The position numbers and the translations under genes are program-made. Positions 5,375 to 12,645 of a stretch of DNA of 12,645 nucleotides are shown here, piece by piece; position 1 is the stretch's first letter, and every line of letters begins with the position of its first letter. The DNA comes from Arthrobacter sp. (GTDB taxonomy: Bacteria > Actinomycetota > Actinomycetes > Actinomycetales > Micrococcaceae). The stretch spans positions 1-12,645 of the forward strand of contig JAODMA010000036.1 in assembly GCA_025464545.1 (NCBI GenBank). Reading direction: 5' to 3'. The notes beneath the pieces were generated by a model. The model ran no database searches, was not told the DNA's origin, and saw nothing but the letters and a program-made list of their open reading frames with translations.

Positions 5375-7157
5375 CCCGGGCCGCACACCGGCGGACGATG
5401 CAGCAGAGACGGCAGCACAATCTGCGGCCCAGGGCGCCGACGGCGACCGCTACGCCGCGAACGAGCTGTCCGTGGCCGAACGGCAGGTCAATATTCTCCG
5501 GGATAAACTCCGGCATATTGACCGCCAGCTTGCCGCCGCGACGCAGAACAACTCCAAACTCGTGGCGACGCTGGAGGCGGCCAAGGCCGAAATCCTCCGG
5601 CTCAAGAACGCCCTTGACCAGGAGGGTCAGCCCCCGTACAGCTTCGGCACGGTGCTGCAGCTCAACCCGAAGCGGCAGCCCACGGCCGGCAACAGCGGCC
5701 AGGCAGCCACCGAGGAATCCGTGGACATCTTCAATGCCGGGCGCAAGATGCGTGTGGGGATCAGCCCGCTGGTCAACATGAACCAGCTCGCCGTCGGCCA
5801 GGAAGTGCTGCTCAACGAGGCGCTGCTCGTGGTCGCGGGCCTGGGCTACGAGCGGGCCGGGGACCTGGTCACGCTCAAGGAACTGCTGGGTTCGGACCGC
5901 GCCCTCGTGGTGGGCCGCGCGGACGAGGAACGCGTCATCCGGCTCTCCGGCGCCCTGATGTCCCAGAATCTCCGGGTCGGCGACGCGCTCTCCATCGACT
6001 CCCGCACCGGCTACGCGCTGGAGAAGATCCCGCGCTCGGAAGTGGAGAACCTGGTCCTCGAAGAGGTCCCGGACATCACTTACCAGGACATCGGCGGCCT
6101 GGGGCCGCAGATCGAGCAGATCCGCGACGCCGTCGAGCTGCCGTTCCTGCATCCGGACCTGTACCGCGAGCACGGGCTGAAGGCACCCAAGGGCATCCTG
6201 CTGTACGGCCCCCCGGGCTGCGGAAAGACACTGATCGCCAAGGCCGTCGCCAACTCCCTGGCGGCACGGGCAGCCGAGCGCACCGGCAAGACCGACATGA
6301 AAAGTTACTTCCTGAACATCAAAGGACCGGAACTGCTCGACAAGTACGTCGGCGAGACAGAACGGCACATCCGGCTGATCTTCGCCCGTGCCCGGGAGAA
6401 AGCCTCCGAGGGCAGCCCCGTGGTGGTGTTCTTCGACGAGATGGATTCCCTGTTCCGCACCCGCGGCACCGGGATCTCCTCCGACGTTGAAACCACGATC
6501 GTTCCGCAGCTCCTGAGTGAGATCGACGGCGTGGAACGGCTGGACAACGTGATCGTGATCGGCGCCTCCAACCGGGAGGACATGATCGATCCGGCCATCC
6601 TGCGGCCGGGCCGGCTCGACGTGAAAGTCAAGATCCAGCGCCCGGATGCCGAGGCCGCGGCGGACATCTTCAACAAGTACATCACCATATACCTGCCGTT
6701 CCACCAGTCCGATCTGGCCGAACACGACGGCGATGTGCAGGCTACGGTGGACGCCATGGTCCAGCGCACGGTCGAGGCCATGTACTCCACCGACAAGTCC
6801 AACGAATATCTCGAGGTGACGTACGCCAACGGCGACACCGAGATGCTGTACTTCAAGGACTTCAACTCCGGCGCCGTGGTGCAGAACGTCGTGGACCGGG
6901 CCAAGAAATACGCCATCAAGGACCTGCTCACCATCGGCCAGAAGGGCATCCGCATCGACCATCTGCTGCGCGCCGTCGTCGACGAGTTCCGGGAGCACGA
7001 GGACATGCCCAACACCACCAACCCGGACGACTGGGCACGGATCTCGGGCAAGAAGGGCGAGCGCATCACCTACATCCGCACCATCGTCCAGGGCAAGGCG
7101 GGACAGGAACCCGGGAAGTCCATCGAGACGATGCCCAGCACGGGCCAGTACCTATGA
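5355..7157 (+). CDS. arc: Proteasome-activating AAA+ ATPase ARC/Mpa
   Basis: A 600-residue hexameric AAA+ unfoldase that recognises Pup and feeds pupylated proteins to the 20S proteasome. Domains in order: acidic flexible N-terminus (1-35); coiled coil (about 38-90, [18 protein letters not shown] and on), which binds Pup; tandem OB interdomain (about 95-235); AAA+ module with Walker A GPPGCGKT (285-292), pore-loop KYVGE (330-334), Walker B VVFFDE (357-362), sensor-1 Asn406 in GASN and arginines Arg417/Arg420 in LRPGR. The C-terminus STGQYL carries the penultimate Tyr that docks into the proteasome alpha ring and opens the gate. Length and tail match Mpa (about 609 residues in M. tuberculosis). 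The ATG at 5355 is chosen from the family N-terminus and the purine run GGGG 10 nt upstream, although a competing out-of-frame ATG lies closer to the core. The stop overlaps the dop start by 4 nt (ATGA). Confidence 0.97.
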   Translation: METPNTDPGRTPADDAAETAAQSAAQGADGDRYAANELSVAERQVNILRDKLRHIDRQLAAATQNNSKLVATLEAAKAEILRLKNALDQEGQPPYSFGTVLQLNPKRQPTAGNSGQAATEESVDIFNAGRKMRVGISPLVNMNQLAVGQEVLLNEALLVVAGLGYERAGDLVTLKELLGSDRALVVGRADEERVIRLSGALMSQNLRVGDALSIDSRTGYALEKIPRSEVENLVLEEVPDITYQDIGGLGPQIEQIRDAVELPFLHPDLYREHGLKAPKGILLYGPPGCGKTLIAKAVANSLAARAAERTGKTDMKSYFLNIKGPELLDKYVGETERHIRLIFARAREKASEGSPVVVFFDEMDSLFRTRGTGISSDVETTIVPQLLSEIDGVERLDNVIVIGASNREDMIDPAILRPGRLDVKVKIQRPDAEAAADIFNKYITIYLPFHQSDLAEHDGDVQATVDAMVQRTVEAMYSTDKSNEYLEVTYANGDTEMLYFKDFNSGAVVQNVVDRAKKYAIKDLLTIGQKGIRIDHLLRAVVDEFREHEDMPNTTNPDDWARISGKKGERITYIRTIVQGKAGQEPGKSIETMPSTGQYL

Positions 7158-8827
7158 CGGCAGCCGCAACCGGCCGTCCGGCCGACGTTTCCGGGGGCCT
7201 GCCCGTCGGCGGTGCCATGAGGGTGATGGGCTCGGAGACGGAATACGGCATCCATGCGCCCTCCGCCCCCGGCGCCAACGCCACCATGATGTCCGCCCGG
7301 GTGATCCAGGCCTATGCCCAGGTGACACGCCAGCGTGCCGCCGGCGGCGCCGAGACACGCTGGGACTACACGGACGAGGAGCCGCTGCACGACGCCCGGG
7401 GCTGGACCCTGGAGCGCAGTGCCGCGGCCCCCGAGCAGCTGACCGACCAGCCACCGGTCCTTGACGCCGAAGCGGTTGCCCTGGCCTACGGACGGGCGGA
7501 GCTCGAGCACGACGGCGAGGATGAATCCGGCACCCTGCTGATGAACATGGTGCTGGGAAACGGGGCCCGGCTCTACGTCGACCATGCCCATCCCGAGTAC
7601 TCCAGCCCGGAAGTGACCAACCCCCGCGACGCCGTCGCCTGGGATGCCGCCGGCGACCTCGTGGCCCTCGCCGCCGTCCGCCGGCTGGCCAGCGACCGGG
7701 ACCTGCCCCCGATCAACCTCTACAAGAACAACACGGACAACAAGTCGGTGTCCTACGGCTCCCACGAGAACTACCTCATGCCCCGCAACGTGCCCTTTGG
7801 CGACATCGTGCGAGGCCTGACCCCGTTCTTTGTCACCCGCCAGATCATCTGCGGCTCCGGCCGGGTCGGCCGTGGGCAGGACAGCTCCCGGCCCGGCTAT
7901 CAGATCAGCCAGCGCGCCGACTTCTTCGAGACGGAGGTGGGCCTGGAGACCACCATCCGCCGGCCCATCATCAACACCCGCGATGAACCCCACGCCACCG
8001 CCGACAAGTACCGCCGGCTCCACGTCATCATCGGCGACGCCAACCTGAGCCAGACGTCCAACTACCTCAAGTTCGGCACCACCGCAATGGTCCTGAGCCT
8101 GATCGAGGCCGGTCTGGCCCCGCGCGTGGAAATCCACGAACCGGTCGCGGCGCTCCAGGCCATCAGCCACGACACCTCCCTCAAGGCAACCGTGCGCCTG
8201 CTGGACGGGCGCCGGATCACTGCCCTGGACCTCCAATGGATCTACTACGAGGCAGCCGCGAAGCACGCCCAGGACACGGGTGTCGCCGACGCCGTGGAGG
8301 GCGACGGGCATACCCACGCCGTGCTGGAGCGCTGGTCTGCGACGCTCACCGAGCTGGGCAGCGACCGGGCCGCCGCCGCCTCGTCGGTGGAATGGCTCGC
8401 CAAGCTCTCCCTGCTGGAGGGTTACCGGGACCGGGACGGGCTGGACTGGGACAATGCCCGGCTCGGCCTCGTGGACCTGCAATGGGCGGACATCCGGCCG
8501 GAGAAGGGGCTCTACTACCGGCTGCTGGCGCGTGACCGGATGAAACGGATGGTCGACGACGAGACCATCCAACGGGCCATGACCGAACCGCCGTCGGACA
8601 CCCGGGCCTACTTCCGCGGACGTTGCGTCAGCCGTTTCGGGACCGATCTGGTAGGGGCCAGTTGGGACTCGGTGATCTTCGACGTGCCCGGCCGCGGCAG
8701 GCTCCAGCGGGTACCCACCCGTGAGCCGCTGCGCGGAACGGAGGCCCTTACCGGCGCCCTGTTTGCCCGTCATCGGGAGGCCGGACCGTTCCTTGCCGAG
8801 CTCCTCGGACTCAGCCCCGGTTCCTAG
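7154..8827 (+). CDS. dop: Dop, Pup deamidase/depupylase
   Basis: A 557-residue carboxylate-amine-ligase-fold enzyme. It converts the C-terminal Gln of Pup to Glu and cleaves the isopeptide bond of pupylated proteins, with ATP as cofactor. Visible motifs are GSETEYG (residues 26-32, metal/ATP-binding Glu), Asp143 in [10 protein letters not shown] (catalytic Asp), [19 protein letters not shown] (190-208) and INTRDEPHA (273-281). The region about 60-130, covering the Dop-specific loop, looks longer than in M. tuberculosis Dop (about 500 residues), with an acidic insert [10 protein letters not shown]. The ATG at 7154 overlaps the arc stop (ATGA), implying translational coupling, but adds 21 residues before the conserved start. 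An alternative ATG at 7217 ([11 protein letters not shown]) matches the usual N-terminus; neither site has a strong Shine-Dalgarno. It is a paralogue of PafA, also encoded here. Confidence 0.96.
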   Translation: MTAAATGRPADVSGGLPVGGAMRVMGSETEYGIHAPSAPGANATMMSARVIQAYAQVTRQRAAGGAETRWDYTDEEPLHDARGWTLERSAAAPEQLTDQPPVLDAEAVALAYGRAELEHDGEDESGTLLMNMVLGNGARLYVDHAHPEYSSPEVTNPRDAVAWDAAGDLVALAAVRRLASDRDLPPINLYKNNTDNKSVSYGSHENYLMPRNVPFGDIVRGLTPFFVTRQIICGSGRVGRGQDSSRPGYQISQRADFFETEVGLETTIRRPIINTRDEPHATADKYRRLHVIIGDANLSQTSNYLKFGTTAMVLSLIEAGLAPRVEIHEPVAALQAISHDTSLKATVRLLDGRRITALDLQWIYYEAAAKHAQDTGVADAVEGDGHTHAVLERWSATLTELGSDRAAAASSVEWLAKLSLLEGYRDRDGLDWDNARLGLVDLQWADIRPEKGLYYRLLARDRMKRMVDDETIQRAMTEPPSDTRAYFRGRCVSRFGTDLVGASWDSVIFDVPGRGRLQRVPTREPLRGTEALTGALFARHREAGPFLAELLGLSPGS

Positions 8828-8840
8828 GAACAAAGGCCCC

Positions 8841-8858
8841 CGCCGACGCCTCCGGCGT
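8841..8858 (+). other. Alternative hairpins in the dop-pup gap
   Basis: CGCCG (8841-8845) can pair with CGGCG (8853-8857), or ACGCC (8846-8850) with GGCGT (8854-8858) around a 3-nt loop; the two exclude each other. No T-run follows, so a strong intrinsic terminator is unlikely. An attenuator, an mRNA-processing site or chance are all possible. No convincing TANNNT promoter was found between here and pup. Confidence 0.35.
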
Positions 8859-8904
8859 GGCAGTATTGCTACAGGATGTCCCTTTAGAAAAGTGGGACGG
8901 ACAG

Positions 8905-8910
8905 AAGGAG
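8905..8910 (+). promoter_or_regulatory. Strong Shine-Dalgarno of pup
   Basis: AAGGAG lies exactly 6 nt before ATG 8917. It is the best ribosome site in the window and decides the pup start over the in-frame GTG at 8857, which would add 20 residues absent from the family. Confidence 0.85.
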
Positions 8911-8916
8911 AGAACA

Positions 8917-9120
8917 ATGGCAGGCCAGGAGCAGCAGCAGCCGCAGTCGCGTGACACCGCGGTCGACGAGGACATCCCCGCGGCCCCGCCGGCACCCGCG
9001 GAGGGCCAGGCATCAGCCGCCACGCAGGGCGTGGACGATCTGCTTGATGAGATCGATGGCGTGCTTGAATCCAACGCAGAGGAGTTCGTCCGCGCATTCG
9101 TCCAAAAAGGCGGCCAATAG
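8917..9120 (+). CDS. pup: Pup, prokaryotic ubiquitin-like protein
   Basis: A 67-residue intrinsically disordered modifier that is covalently attached to lysines to mark proteins for the proteasome. It ends in QKGGQ: the terminal Gln67 needs deamidation by Dop before PafA can ligate it, and Lys64 is the conserved lysine in the tail. Residues 1-35 are polar and Gln/Pro/Ala-rich. Residues about 38-62 (GVDDLLDEIDGVLESNAEEF onward) form the segment that folds into a helix against the Arc/Mpa coiled coil. Length matches the family (64 residues in M. tuberculosis). A strong AAGGAG sits 6 nt upstream. Unlike the other core genes, pup is flanked by sizeable gaps: 89 nt after dop and 78 nt before prcB. 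This may permit its own expression level. Confidence 0.98.
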   Translation: MAGQEQQQPQSRDTAVDEDIPAAPPAPAEGQASAATQGVDDLLDEIDGVLESNAEEFVRAFVQKGGQ

Positions 9121-9198
9121 GACCGCGGCCGGCCCCGGACAGGGGGCGGTAACGGGCTTGAGGAAGTCGTTGATCCACCACGTTGAGGGAGTGCACGA

Positions 9199-10041
9199 GT
9201 GCAGGAAACAACAGCCAACCAAGTAGCAGCCAGCGCGACGTCCTCCTTCACCGAGCACCTCCAACGCGAACGTCCCGGCTTACTGCCTTTTGGCCTGCGC
9301 TCTGCCGAGCACCTGCCCGCCGCGGCCCTGACCGCCAACGCGGCGGTGCCCCTCCAGGTTCCGCACGGGACGACGATCGTTGCCCTCAGCTACGCCGGGG
9401 GCGTGCTGATGGCGGGTGACCGGCGCGCCACGATGGGTAACGTCATCGCCAGCCGGCACATCGAGAAGGTTTTCCCGGCGGACCAGTACTCCGTGCTCGG
9501 CATCGCCGGAACGGCCGGCATCGCCCTCGACATCACGCGGCTGTTCCAGGTGGAACTTGAACACTACGAAAAAATCGAAGGGACCCTCCTGAGCCTCGAG
9601 GGCAAAGCCAACCGGCTCGGCGCGATGATCCGCGGAAACCTGCCGATGGCGATGCAAGGCCTCGCCGTGGTTCCGCTCTTTGCCGGTTTCGACCGGCCGG
9701 CCGGCGTCGGACGGCTCTTCTCGTACGACGTCACCGGCGGACGCTACGAGGAGCAGGAGCACCACACCGTAGGGTCCGGCTCCGTGTTCGCCCGCGGCGC
9801 ACTGAAGAAGCTGTGGCGGCCCAACCTCACGGAGGAGGAAGCCGTCGCCGTCGCCGTCGAAGCGCTCTATGACGCGGCCGACGACGACTCCGCCACGGGC
9901 GGCCCCGACCCGATCCGCCGCCTCTGGCCGGTGGTCTACACCGTGAGCCGTTCCGGCGCCTTCCGGGTCCCGGACCGCGAGCTCGCCGCGGTGGCCGGCC
10001 GGATCATCGAATCCCGGGCCATCGCCCAGCGGGAGGCCTGA
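9199..10041 (+). CDS. prcB: 20S proteasome beta subunit PrcB
   Basis: A 280-residue catalytic beta subunit, made as a proprotein. The propeptide is residues 1-57, ending HG, and autocleavage exposes Thr58 (TTIVAL) as the N-terminal nucleophile, the same position as in M. tuberculosis PrcB. Further active-site residues visible are Asp74 (GDRRAT, equivalent to Asp17) and Lys90 (HIEKVF, equivalent to Lys33). The conserved GSGS loop is at 192-195 and a DDDSATGG segment at 228-235. The GTG start at 9199 is preceded by GAGGGAG (9185-9191) at 7 nt, and it gives the expected propeptide length. Fourteen copies form the two inner rings of the core particle in the cytosol. The gene is separated from prcA by 1 nt. 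Mature length of about 223 residues is normal. Confidence 0.98.
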   Translation: MQETTANQVAASATSSFTEHLQRERPGLLPFGLRSAEHLPAAALTANAAVPLQVPHGTTIVALSYAGGVLMAGDRRATMGNVIASRHIEKVFPADQYSVLGIAGTAGIALDITRLFQVELEHYEKIEGTLLSLEGKANRLGAMIRGNLPMAMQGLAVVPLFAGFDRPAGVGRLFSYDVTGGRYEEQEHHTVGSGSVFARGALKKLWRPNLTEEEAVAVAVEALYDAADDDSATGGPDPIRRLWPVVYTVSRSGAFRVPDRELAAVAGRIIESRAIAQREA

Positions 10042-10042
10042 A

Positions 10043-10750
10043 ATGACCCAGCAGTTCTATGTTTCGCCGGAACAGCTGATGAAGGACCGTGCGGACTTCG
10101 CACGGAAAGGCATCGCCAGGGGCCGTTCAGTGGTGGTGATCAGTTGCCGGGACGGGATCGCGCTGGTGGCGGAAAACCCCTCGCCGTCGCTGCATAAGAT
10201 CGGTGAGATCTACGACAAGATCGCGTTTGCCGCGGTGGGCAAGTACAACGAGTTCGAAAGCCTCCGCCAGGCCGGGGTGCGGTACGCGGATGTACGCGGA
10301 TACTCCTACGACCGGGAGGACGTCACGGCCCGGGGACTGGCGAGCGTGTATGCCCAGAGCCTGGGTGCCGTCTTCACGGCGGAGCAGAAGCCGTTTGAAG
10401 TAGAGCTTGCCGTAGCCGAGGTGGGCGCCAGCCCGGAAGAGGACCACCTGTACCGGCTGACTTTTGACGGGTCCATCGCTGACGAAAAGGGATTCATCGT
10501 GATGGGCGGCCAGGCGGACAAGGTATCCGAGTCCGTCGGGGCGGGCTGGCGGGGCGAGCTGGATTTCGCCGCCGCCATCCGCCTGGCGCAGGCCGGACTC
10601 GTGGCCGACAAGGAGACCACCACCCTGCCGGCGTCGGCCGTGGAAGTTGCCGTGCTCGACCGCGGTTCGGAGAGCAGCCGCGGCACACGCCGCGCGTTCC
10701 GCCGTCTGGAGGACGCCGACATCGTGGCATTGCTTGCTGAGGAGGACTGA
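10043..10750 (+). CDS. prcA: 20S proteasome alpha subunit PrcA
   Basis: A 235-residue structural alpha subunit forming the outer heptameric rings and the gate of the core particle. The N-terminus ([19 protein letters not shown]) corresponds to the gating segment and H0 helix. It is followed by [38 protein letters not shown] and [11 protein letters not shown], all family-typical. No catalytic Thr is present after processing, as expected for alpha subunits. The C-terminus is acidic (LLAEED). The ATG at 10043 is preceded by GGGAGG (10031-10036) at 6 nt, inside the end of prcB. The prcB stop and this start form TGAAATG with a 1-nt gap, so translation is probably coupled and equimolar. The Arc GQYL tails would insert between PrcA subunits. 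Confidence 0.97.
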   Translation: MTQQFYVSPEQLMKDRADFARKGIARGRSVVVISCRDGIALVAENPSPSLHKIGEIYDKIAFAAVGKYNEFESLRQAGVRYADVRGYSYDREDVTARGLASVYAQSLGAVFTAEQKPFEVELAVAEVGASPEEDHLYRLTFDGSIADEKGFIVMGGQADKVSESVGAGWRGELDFAAAIRLAQAGLVADKETTTLPASAVEVAVLDRGSESSRGTRRAFRRLEDADIVALLAEED

Positions 10751-10751
10751 A

Positions 10752-12116
10752 ATGGACAAGCGTATTTTCGGAATCGAAACCGAGTTCGGGATTTCCTATT
10801 CGAGCCCGGAGTCCCGTCCGCTGGCCCCTGAGGAGGTGGCCCGTTATCTGTTCCGGAAAGTGGTCAGCTGGGGGAGGTCCTCCAACGTTTTCCTGACAAA
10901 CGGCTCACGCCTGTACCTCGACGTCGGGTCCCACCCGGAGTACGCCACCGCCGAGTGCGACGATCTGGCCCAGCTGATCGCGCACGACCGCGCCGGCGAA
11001 CTGATCCTGGACGACCTCGTGGACGAAGCGCAGGAGCGGCTGGCGGCCGAGGGGTTCAATGGCACCGTATACCTGTTCAAGAACAACACGGACTCGGCCG
11101 GAAATTCCTACGGCAGCCACGAAAACTACCTGATCCCGCGCCGTGGGGAATTCTCCCGGCTGGCGGAGATCCTGATCCCGTTCCTGGTGACCCGCCAGCT
11201 CATTGCCGGGGCCGGCAAGATCCTGAAGACCCCGCATGGCGCCACGTTCGCCTTCTCGCAGCGGGCCGACCATATCTGGGAGGGCGTCTCCTCGGCCACC
11301 ACCCGGTCCCGGCCCATCATCAACACCCGGGACGAGCCGCACGCCGACGCCGAGTTCTACCGCCGGCTGCACGTCATCGTCGGTGACTCCAACATGTCCG
11401 AGACCACGGCGCTGCTCAAGATCGGGACCGTGGACCTGATCCTGCGGATGATCGAGGCCGGGGTGATCATGCGCGATATGCGGATGGAAAACCCGATCCG
11501 CAGCATCCGCGAAATTTCCCACGACCTGACCGGCCGCGCCCTCGTCCGGCTTGCCAACGGCCGGCAGCTCACCGCCCTGGAGATCCAACGGGAATACCTG
11601 GGCAAGGTCACGGCGTTCGTGGCCGAACAGGGCGCCCACAATGCGCACGTGCCGATGATCCTGGATCTGTGGGAACGGACCCTCGACGCGATCGAGAGCG
11701 GCAACACCAGCACGATCGACACCGAAGTGGACTGGGCGATCAAGAAAAAGCTGATGGACGGCTACCGGGAGCGGCACGGACTGGGACTGGACGCGCCCCG
11801 GATCGCGCAACTGGACCTGACATATCACGACATCTCCCGGACCCGCGGGCTCTACTACCTGCTGCAGGCCCGCGGTGCGGTCCGCCGGGTGGTGGATGAC
11901 ACGGCGGTCAAGGACGCGGTGGACGCGCCGCCGCAGACCACCCGCGCCAAGCTGCGCGGCGACTTTGTCCGGCGGGCCCAGGAACTCGGCCGCGACTACA
12001 CCGTGGACTGGGTGCACCTGAAGCTCAACGACCGCGCGCACCAGACCATTCTGTGCAAGGACCCGTTCCGCAGCATCGACGAGCGGGTGGACGCCCTGCT
12101 GGACTCTATGGGCTGA
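10752..12116 (+). CDS. pafA: PafA, Pup-protein ligase
   Basis: A 454-residue glutamine-synthetase-like ligase. It phosphorylates the C-terminal Glu of Pup with ATP and joins it to a substrate lysine. Length is as in M. tuberculosis (452). Visible residues: Glu9 and Glu11 in GIETEFG (7-13), Asp57 in [10 protein letters not shown] (catalytic Asp), [19 protein letters not shown] (109-127) and INTRDEPHA (189-197). The C-terminal region (from about 390) with [16 protein letters not shown] is typical. The frame is open 35 codons further upstream inside prcA, but ATG 10752 gives the family N-terminus (MDKRIFGIE) and has GAGGAGG (10739-10745) at 6 nt. The junction with prcA is TGAAATG with a 1-nt gap, a copy of the prcB-prcA junction. 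It is directly linked to the proteasome genes here, whereas in mycobacteria pafA lies just downstream with pafBC. Confidence 0.97.
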   Translation: MDKRIFGIETEFGISYSSPESRPLAPEEVARYLFRKVVSWGRSSNVFLTNGSRLYLDVGSHPEYATAECDDLAQLIAHDRAGELILDDLVDEAQERLAAEGFNGTVYLFKNNTDSAGNSYGSHENYLIPRRGEFSRLAEILIPFLVTRQLIAGAGKILKTPHGATFAFSQRADHIWEGVSSATTRSRPIINTRDEPHADAEFYRRLHVIVGDSNMSETTALLKIGTVDLILRMIEAGVIMRDMRMENPIRSIREISHDLTGRALVRLANGRQLTALEIQREYLGKVTAFVAEQGAHNAHVPMILDLWERTLDAIESGNTSTIDTEVDWAIKKKLMDGYRERHGLGLDAPRIAQLDLTYHDISRTRGLYYLLQARGAVRRVVDDTAVKDAVDAPPQTTRAKLRGDFVRRAQELGRDYTVDWVHLKLNDRAHQTILCKDPFRSIDERVDALLDSMG

Positions 12117-12139
12117 CACCCAGCTTTCCGCGTTATTCT
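12113..12139 (+). promoter_or_regulatory. Possible promoter for the FKBP-like lipoprotein gene
   Basis: CTGACA (12113-12118, overlapping the pafA stop) matches five of six bases of TTGACA, and TATTCT (12134-12139) fits a -10 box. The 15-bp spacer is shorter than ideal. If used, it would give a leader of about 80 nt that contains the hairpin at 12157-12181. Confidence 0.4.
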
Positions 12140-12156
12140 GGATAAGGCCGTTTGGC

Positions 12157-12181
12157 TCCCACCGCTTCCTTTGCTGTGGGA
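12157..12181 (+). terminator. Hairpin after pafA, candidate terminator or 5'-UTR stem
   Basis: TCCCAC (12157-12162) pairs with GTGGGA (12176-12181). The stem continues inward, after a C/T mismatch, with GC (12164-12165) and GC (12173-12174) around the loop TTCCTTT. It is the clearest stem in the 110-bp gap. There is no T-run after it, so termination would have to be of the U-less type. It could equally be a leader structure of the lipoprotein gene. Confidence 0.4.
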
Positions 12182-12226
12182 AACTGCGCGGCAATGTGTC
12201 CACACTGCCTCGACGAAAGTTCTAAA

Positions 12227-12645
12227 GTGCGCCGACTACTAGCAATTCTCCTCCCCGGGCTGCTGCTGCTGACCGCTTGCGGCGGCGGCGAGCCCCCCGC
12301 GCCGGAGCCCACCAGCCAGTCCGCCGGCGAAACCGCAAAGCTCGACTCGGTCAAGCTGACCGAGAAGGGCGAAAAGGAGGCACCGGGGGTGGAATTCACC
12401 AAACCCCTGGAGGTCTCCGAACCCACTGTCAAGGTGGTCACGGAAGGCAGCGGCGAACGGGTCAAGGCCAACCAGATCGCTGAAATCTCCATCCTCGCCC
12501 TCAACGGGACGGACGGCTCGACCCTGGAAGACACCTTTGCCGGCGAACCGGAGCCGCTCGAACTGAACGACGAGCTCAAGACCAGCAGCACCGTCATCTA
12601 CAACGCCTTCGTCGGCGCCAAGATCGGCTCCCACCTGGCCCTCGC
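12227..12645 (+). CDS. FKBP-type peptidyl-prolyl isomerase-like lipoprotein, 3'-truncated
   Basis: The first 139 residues of a secreted lipoprotein. Residues 1-18 are a lipoprotein signal: two Arg, a hydrophobic core, then lipobox LTAC with Cys18 as the lipidation and cleavage site, followed by GGG. Residues 19 to about 75 are a Pro/Ser/Glu/Lys-rich linker. From about 68 (VKVVTEGSGERVKANQIAEI) the pattern resembles the start of an FKBP fold, where a GSG...VK..D/Q...V segment precedes the first strand, but the diagnostic core is not fully in view. FKBP-like isomerases assist folding of exported proteins at the membrane. The GTG at 12227 has only a weak GAAAG upstream. An in-frame ATG at 12194 would add 11 residues (MCPHCLDESSK), but GTG gives the cleaner signal peptide. 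It follows pafA in the same direction; it is probably not part of the pupylation machinery. Confidence 0.75.
   Translation, partial: MRRLLAILLPGLLLLTACGGGEPPAPEPTSQSAGETAKLDSVKLTEKGEKEAPGVEFTKPLEVSEPTVKVVTEGSGERVKANQIAEISILALNGTDGSTLEDTFAGEPEPLELNDELKTSSTVIYNAFVGAKIGSHLAL

Noticed and set aside
5262..6998. 578-codon minus-strand frame opposite arc
   Set aside because: Composition and low-complexity content are those of an antisense shadow of a GC-rich gene, and arc is unambiguous on the other strand.
8857..8916. 20-residue N-terminal extension of Pup from GTG 8857
   Set aside because: It is absent from the family, lacks a Shine-Dalgarno, and AAGGAG sits ideally for ATG 8917.
9123..9134. CCGCGG and GGCCGGCC palindromes after pup
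   Set aside because: Short self-complementary GC runs are expected by chance at this base composition and there is no T-run for a terminator.
7070..9211. 713-codon minus-strand frame opposite dop and pup
   Set aside because: It spans two certain genes and the gaps around pup, shows no domain, and is explained by codon bias on the plus strand.
10647..10751. 35-residue N-terminal extension of PafA inside prcA
   Set aside because: The PafA N-terminus MDKRIFGIE begins at 10752 with a good ribosome site.
10905..12203. 432-codon minus-strand frame opposite pafA
   Set aside because: Shadow of pafA; no recognisable motif or ribosome site.
12194..12226. CPHC-containing extension of the lipoprotein from ATG 12194
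   Set aside because: The CxxC pair would precede the signal peptide and be removed with it. GTG 12227 gives a normal lipoprotein signal. Not fully excluded.

Overview
The window comes from a high-GC actinobacterium (Actinomycetota). Mycothiol synthesis (mshC) together with a complete Pup-proteasome locus (ATPase, Dop, Pup, PrcB, PrcA, PafA) is diagnostic of that phylum. Gene order and protein flavour, judged from memory without a database search, look most like Micrococcales of the Arthrobacter/Pseudarthrobacter type. Every complete gene looks intact. No IS element, CRISPR array, tRNA or rRNA is visible, and nothing suggests recent transfer.

Layout. (1) 2-844: 3' part of mshC (+). (2) 950-1855: a PAC2-family protein (-), convergent with mshC. 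(3) 1856-2101: a divergent regulatory gap; both flanking genes appear to start as leaderless mRNAs. (4) 2102-4044: a HAD phosphatase and an M50 site-2-type membrane protease, overlapping by 4 nt. (5) 4157-5272: the tRNA m1A58 methyltransferase TrmI with a low-complexity N-terminal extension. (6) 5355-12116: the core cluster arc(mpa)-dop-pup-prcB-prcA-pafA, all (+), with overlapping or 1-nt junctions except around pup. (7) 12227 to the right edge: the start of a lipoprotein resembling FKBP-type peptidyl-prolyl isomerases, cut by the window end.

How the genes work together. Dop deamidates the C-terminal Gln of Pup to Glu. PafA ligates that Glu to lysines of target proteins, and Dop can also remove Pup. 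Arc/Mpa binds Pup through its N-terminal coiled coil, unfolds the substrate and threads it into the PrcA/PrcB 20S core, docking with its C-terminal GQYL tail. PrcB is made with a propeptide and exposes Thr58 as nucleophile. The PAC2 protein is related to eukaryotic proteasome assembly chaperones; a link to this proteasome is plausible but not shown by the sequence.

The Pup-proteasome system is well described, so the window does not display an obviously new system. The best leads are smaller: a nine-codon ORF overlapping the arc start that uses the Shine-Dalgarno sequence better than arc does, paired leaderless promoters, the isolated and strongly translated pup cistron, a HAD phosphatase near mshC that could be tested as the unassigned mycothiol phosphatase, and the PAC2 and M50 neighbours of the proteasome.
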